Below are positions 5,419-6,768 of a stretch of DNA of 6,768 nt, piece by piece. Below the pieces are notes generated by a model. It was given only the letters and a program-made list of their open reading frames with translations. It searched no databases and was not told the origin of the DNA. How positions within the stretch are numbered: position 1 is the stretch's first letter; each line of letters begins with the position of its first letter. Origin of the DNA: Micrococcales bacterium. GTDB lineage: Bacteria > Actinomycetota > Actinomycetes > Actinomycetales > Dermatophilaceae. The position numbers and the translations under genes are program-made. The stretch is from NCBI GenBank assembly GCA_003157445.1, contig PMJN01000059.1, forward strand, positions 3,002 through 9,769, in the 5' to 3' direction.

Positions 5419-6768
5419 ATGATGAATGGGTATGTGGACACCTTCACGCAACCCCAGCGGGCCTCCAGCACCGGATCGTTGGCCAGACGGGTAGGTCTTG
5501 TTGCCATGGCCAGTGTGCTGGCGGTTGTGCCGATGGTGACCGGCTTACCCCAGATTTCTTCAGCAGCTCAGACTCACCCGGTCAAGAGCCACACGCGCCA
5601 GGTGGCTTTCGTGCAGTCCTCAGTTGCTGCGATGAAAGCCGAGCCGCACGCCACCGCGTCGGTGGCCGGCGCCCCTGGTATGCCGGACCCGCTGGCTACC
5701 GCCCGAGCCGGAGCAGAGACCCCGGTCCAGGACGTTGCCGGTGCGGTGACCGTGGTGGGCGTGACCTGGCCCAACGGTATGGTCTCAGCACAGTGGCAGT
5801 TCCAGATCCGTACCTTGACCGGCGCGACGTGGAGCTTGTGGCAGTCATTAAGCAAAATTGATGGCGGTCCAGGCTCGGCCCCGTCGGCCACCACAGGGAC
5901 CAATCCGTATGCCGTCACCGGAGCCTCCAAGTACGAGGTACGGTCCCTGACTGCCGCGACAACGGTCCCCAGCGCGGTAACGGTTCAGGCTGTTGACCCG
6001 GGCACCTCGAGCGCCGACAACCTTCAGCAGGCATCCGGTGCGGCTGCGGCGGCGACCGCTATGCCCACTATCTACACACGAGCCCAGTGGGGCGCCGACC
6101 CAGCTCTGATGAGCTGGGCCCCCTCCTACGGCAAGGTCGATGTGGGATTCGTCCACCACACCGACAGCTCCAACAACTACACACCAGCCGACGTGCCCGG
6201 AATCCTTCGCGGCATCTACGCCTACCACGCGCAGACCCTGGGCTGGGGCGACATCGGGTACAACTTCCTGGTAGACCGCTTCGGCCGCATCTGGGAGGGT
6301 CGCTACGGAGGGATGGCTAGGCCAGTCATCGGCGGGCACGTCTACAACTACAACACGGTGTCCACGGGCGTGGCGGGCATCGGCACCTTCACGTCGGCAG
6401 TTGTTCCGCAGGCGATGACTGATGCGTTCAAGAGGATCTTCGCGTGGAAGTTCTCCCAAGCAGCCATACCCGCCACCGGTGCGAGCCCGGTGAAAGCGCC
6501 GTGGGGCGCCAACATCTGGCGAATCTCCGGTCATCGGGATGTGGGCGGGACCACCTGTCCTGGTGACTCTCTGGAGGCCAAACTCCCCGAGATCCGTGCC
6601 GGGACCGCGGCCATCATGTCGGTAGCCAACCCCACCCCCAGCAGTAACCCCTTCGGTTCGGTCGACGCGCTCACCACTGGACCCAGCAAGGTCAGCGCCG
6701 CAGGCTGGGCGATCGACCCCGATACCAGCGCACCCATCATGGTCCAGATGTACATCGACGGCCGGGCC
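5419..6768 (+). CDS. Secreted N-acetylmuramoyl-L-alanine amidase, PGRP/amidase_2 type (cut by right edge)
   Basis: Zinc amidase that cleaves the bond between N-acetylmuramic acid and L-alanine in peptidoglycan, acting outside the membrane. The frame is open to the edge, 450 residues so far. Residues 1-50 are a signal peptide: basic ARR at 22-24, hydrophobic run 25-43, probable cleavage after SSAA (47-50). A first domain (about 108-195) has GVTWPNG, QWQFQIR and WSLWQSL motifs and ends in AVDPGTS; this module often precedes amidases in actinobacteria. The catalytic domain (about 218-392) starts at RAQWGAD and shows the zinc ligands His246 (VHHTD), His372 (SGHRD) and Cys380 (TTCPGD), with Tyr281 in GYNFLVD. 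From about 409 a further module begins, with GWAIDPDTSAP. I chose the ATG at 5419 because AGGG lies six bases upstream; ATGs at 5413 and 5422 are alternatives. It is transcribed away from the exporter operon. Cell-wall turnover or daughter-cell separation is plausible; a prophage origin is not suggested. Confidence 0.93.
   Translation, partial: MMNGYVDTFTQPQRASSTGSLARRVGLVAMASVLAVVPMVTGLPQISSAAQTHPVKSHTRQVAFVQSSVAAMKAEPHATASVAGAPGMPDPLATARAGAETPVQDVAGAVTVVGVTWPNGMVSAQWQFQIRTLTGATWSLWQSLSKIDGGPGSAPSATTGTNPYAVTGASKYEVRSLTAATTVPSAVTVQAVDPGTSSADNLQQASGAAAAATAMPTIYTRAQWGADPALMSWAPSYGKVDVGFVHHTDSSNNYTPADVPGILRGIYAYHAQTLGWGDIGYNFLVDRFGRIWEGRYGGMARPVIGGHVYNYNTVSTGVAGIGTFTSAVVPQAMTDAFKRIFAWKFSQAAIPATGASPVKAPWGANIWRISGHRDVGGTTCPGDSLEAKLPEIRAGTAAIMSVANPTPSSNPFGSVDALTTGPSKVSAAGWAIDPDTSAPIMVQMYIDGRA

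Overview
The window is high-GC DNA with dense GTG/ATG starts, overlapping genes and a Der protein carrying a long acidic N-terminal extension. Together with a PGRP-type amidase of the kind common in actinobacteria, this points to an actinobacterium, plausibly of the Propionibacteriaceae. The family assignment is an inference from protein style, not from a marker gene.

Layout, left to right. Minus strand, 1-614: der (EngA), the double-GTPase ribosome assembly factor, cut by the left edge after its first 204 residues. Minus strand, 746-1453: cmk, cytidylate kinase, 131 bp upstream of der in the order usual for actinobacteria. Minus strand, 1568-4987: a tight four-gene operon transcribed in the order ABC-2 permease (4987-3908), ABC ATPase 1 (3911-3081), ABC ATPase 2 (3084-2188), TetR-family regulator (2188-1568). 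Its junctions are ATGA, GTGA and TGATG overlaps, so the genes are probably translationally coupled. Plus strand, 5419 to the right edge: a secreted N-acetylmuramoyl-L-alanine amidase (Zn-dependent PGRP/amidase_2 type), cut by the right edge. The divergent intergenic stretch 4988-5418 holds the control regions of the permease operon and the amidase.

How the genes work together. The operon looks like a self-regulated exporter. A YhhJ/YbhR-like permease is paired with two ATPases that resemble the two halves of the fused YbhF/RbbA tandem ATPase. Their defects are complementary: ATPase 1 keeps the LSGG signature but has lost the Q-loop glutamine and the switch histidine, while ATPase 2 keeps Q and H but has LPLG in place of LSGG. 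A heterodimer would therefore have one complete and one degenerate ATP site. Just upstream of the permease lies a near-perfect inverted repeat (5001-5023) that fits exactly between a plausible -35 and -10. The predicted transcription start falls within about 1 nt of the permease ATG, which lacks a Shine-Dalgarno sequence. The simplest reading is a leaderless operon repressed by its own last gene. cmk and der lie downstream on the same strand, separated from tetR by 114 bp containing a 7-bp hairpin without a T-run.

The amidase is a cell-wall enzyme on the opposite strand with no evident functional tie to the exporter beyond sharing the intergenic region. No RNA genes, CRISPR arrays, insertion sequences or integrase genes are visible.
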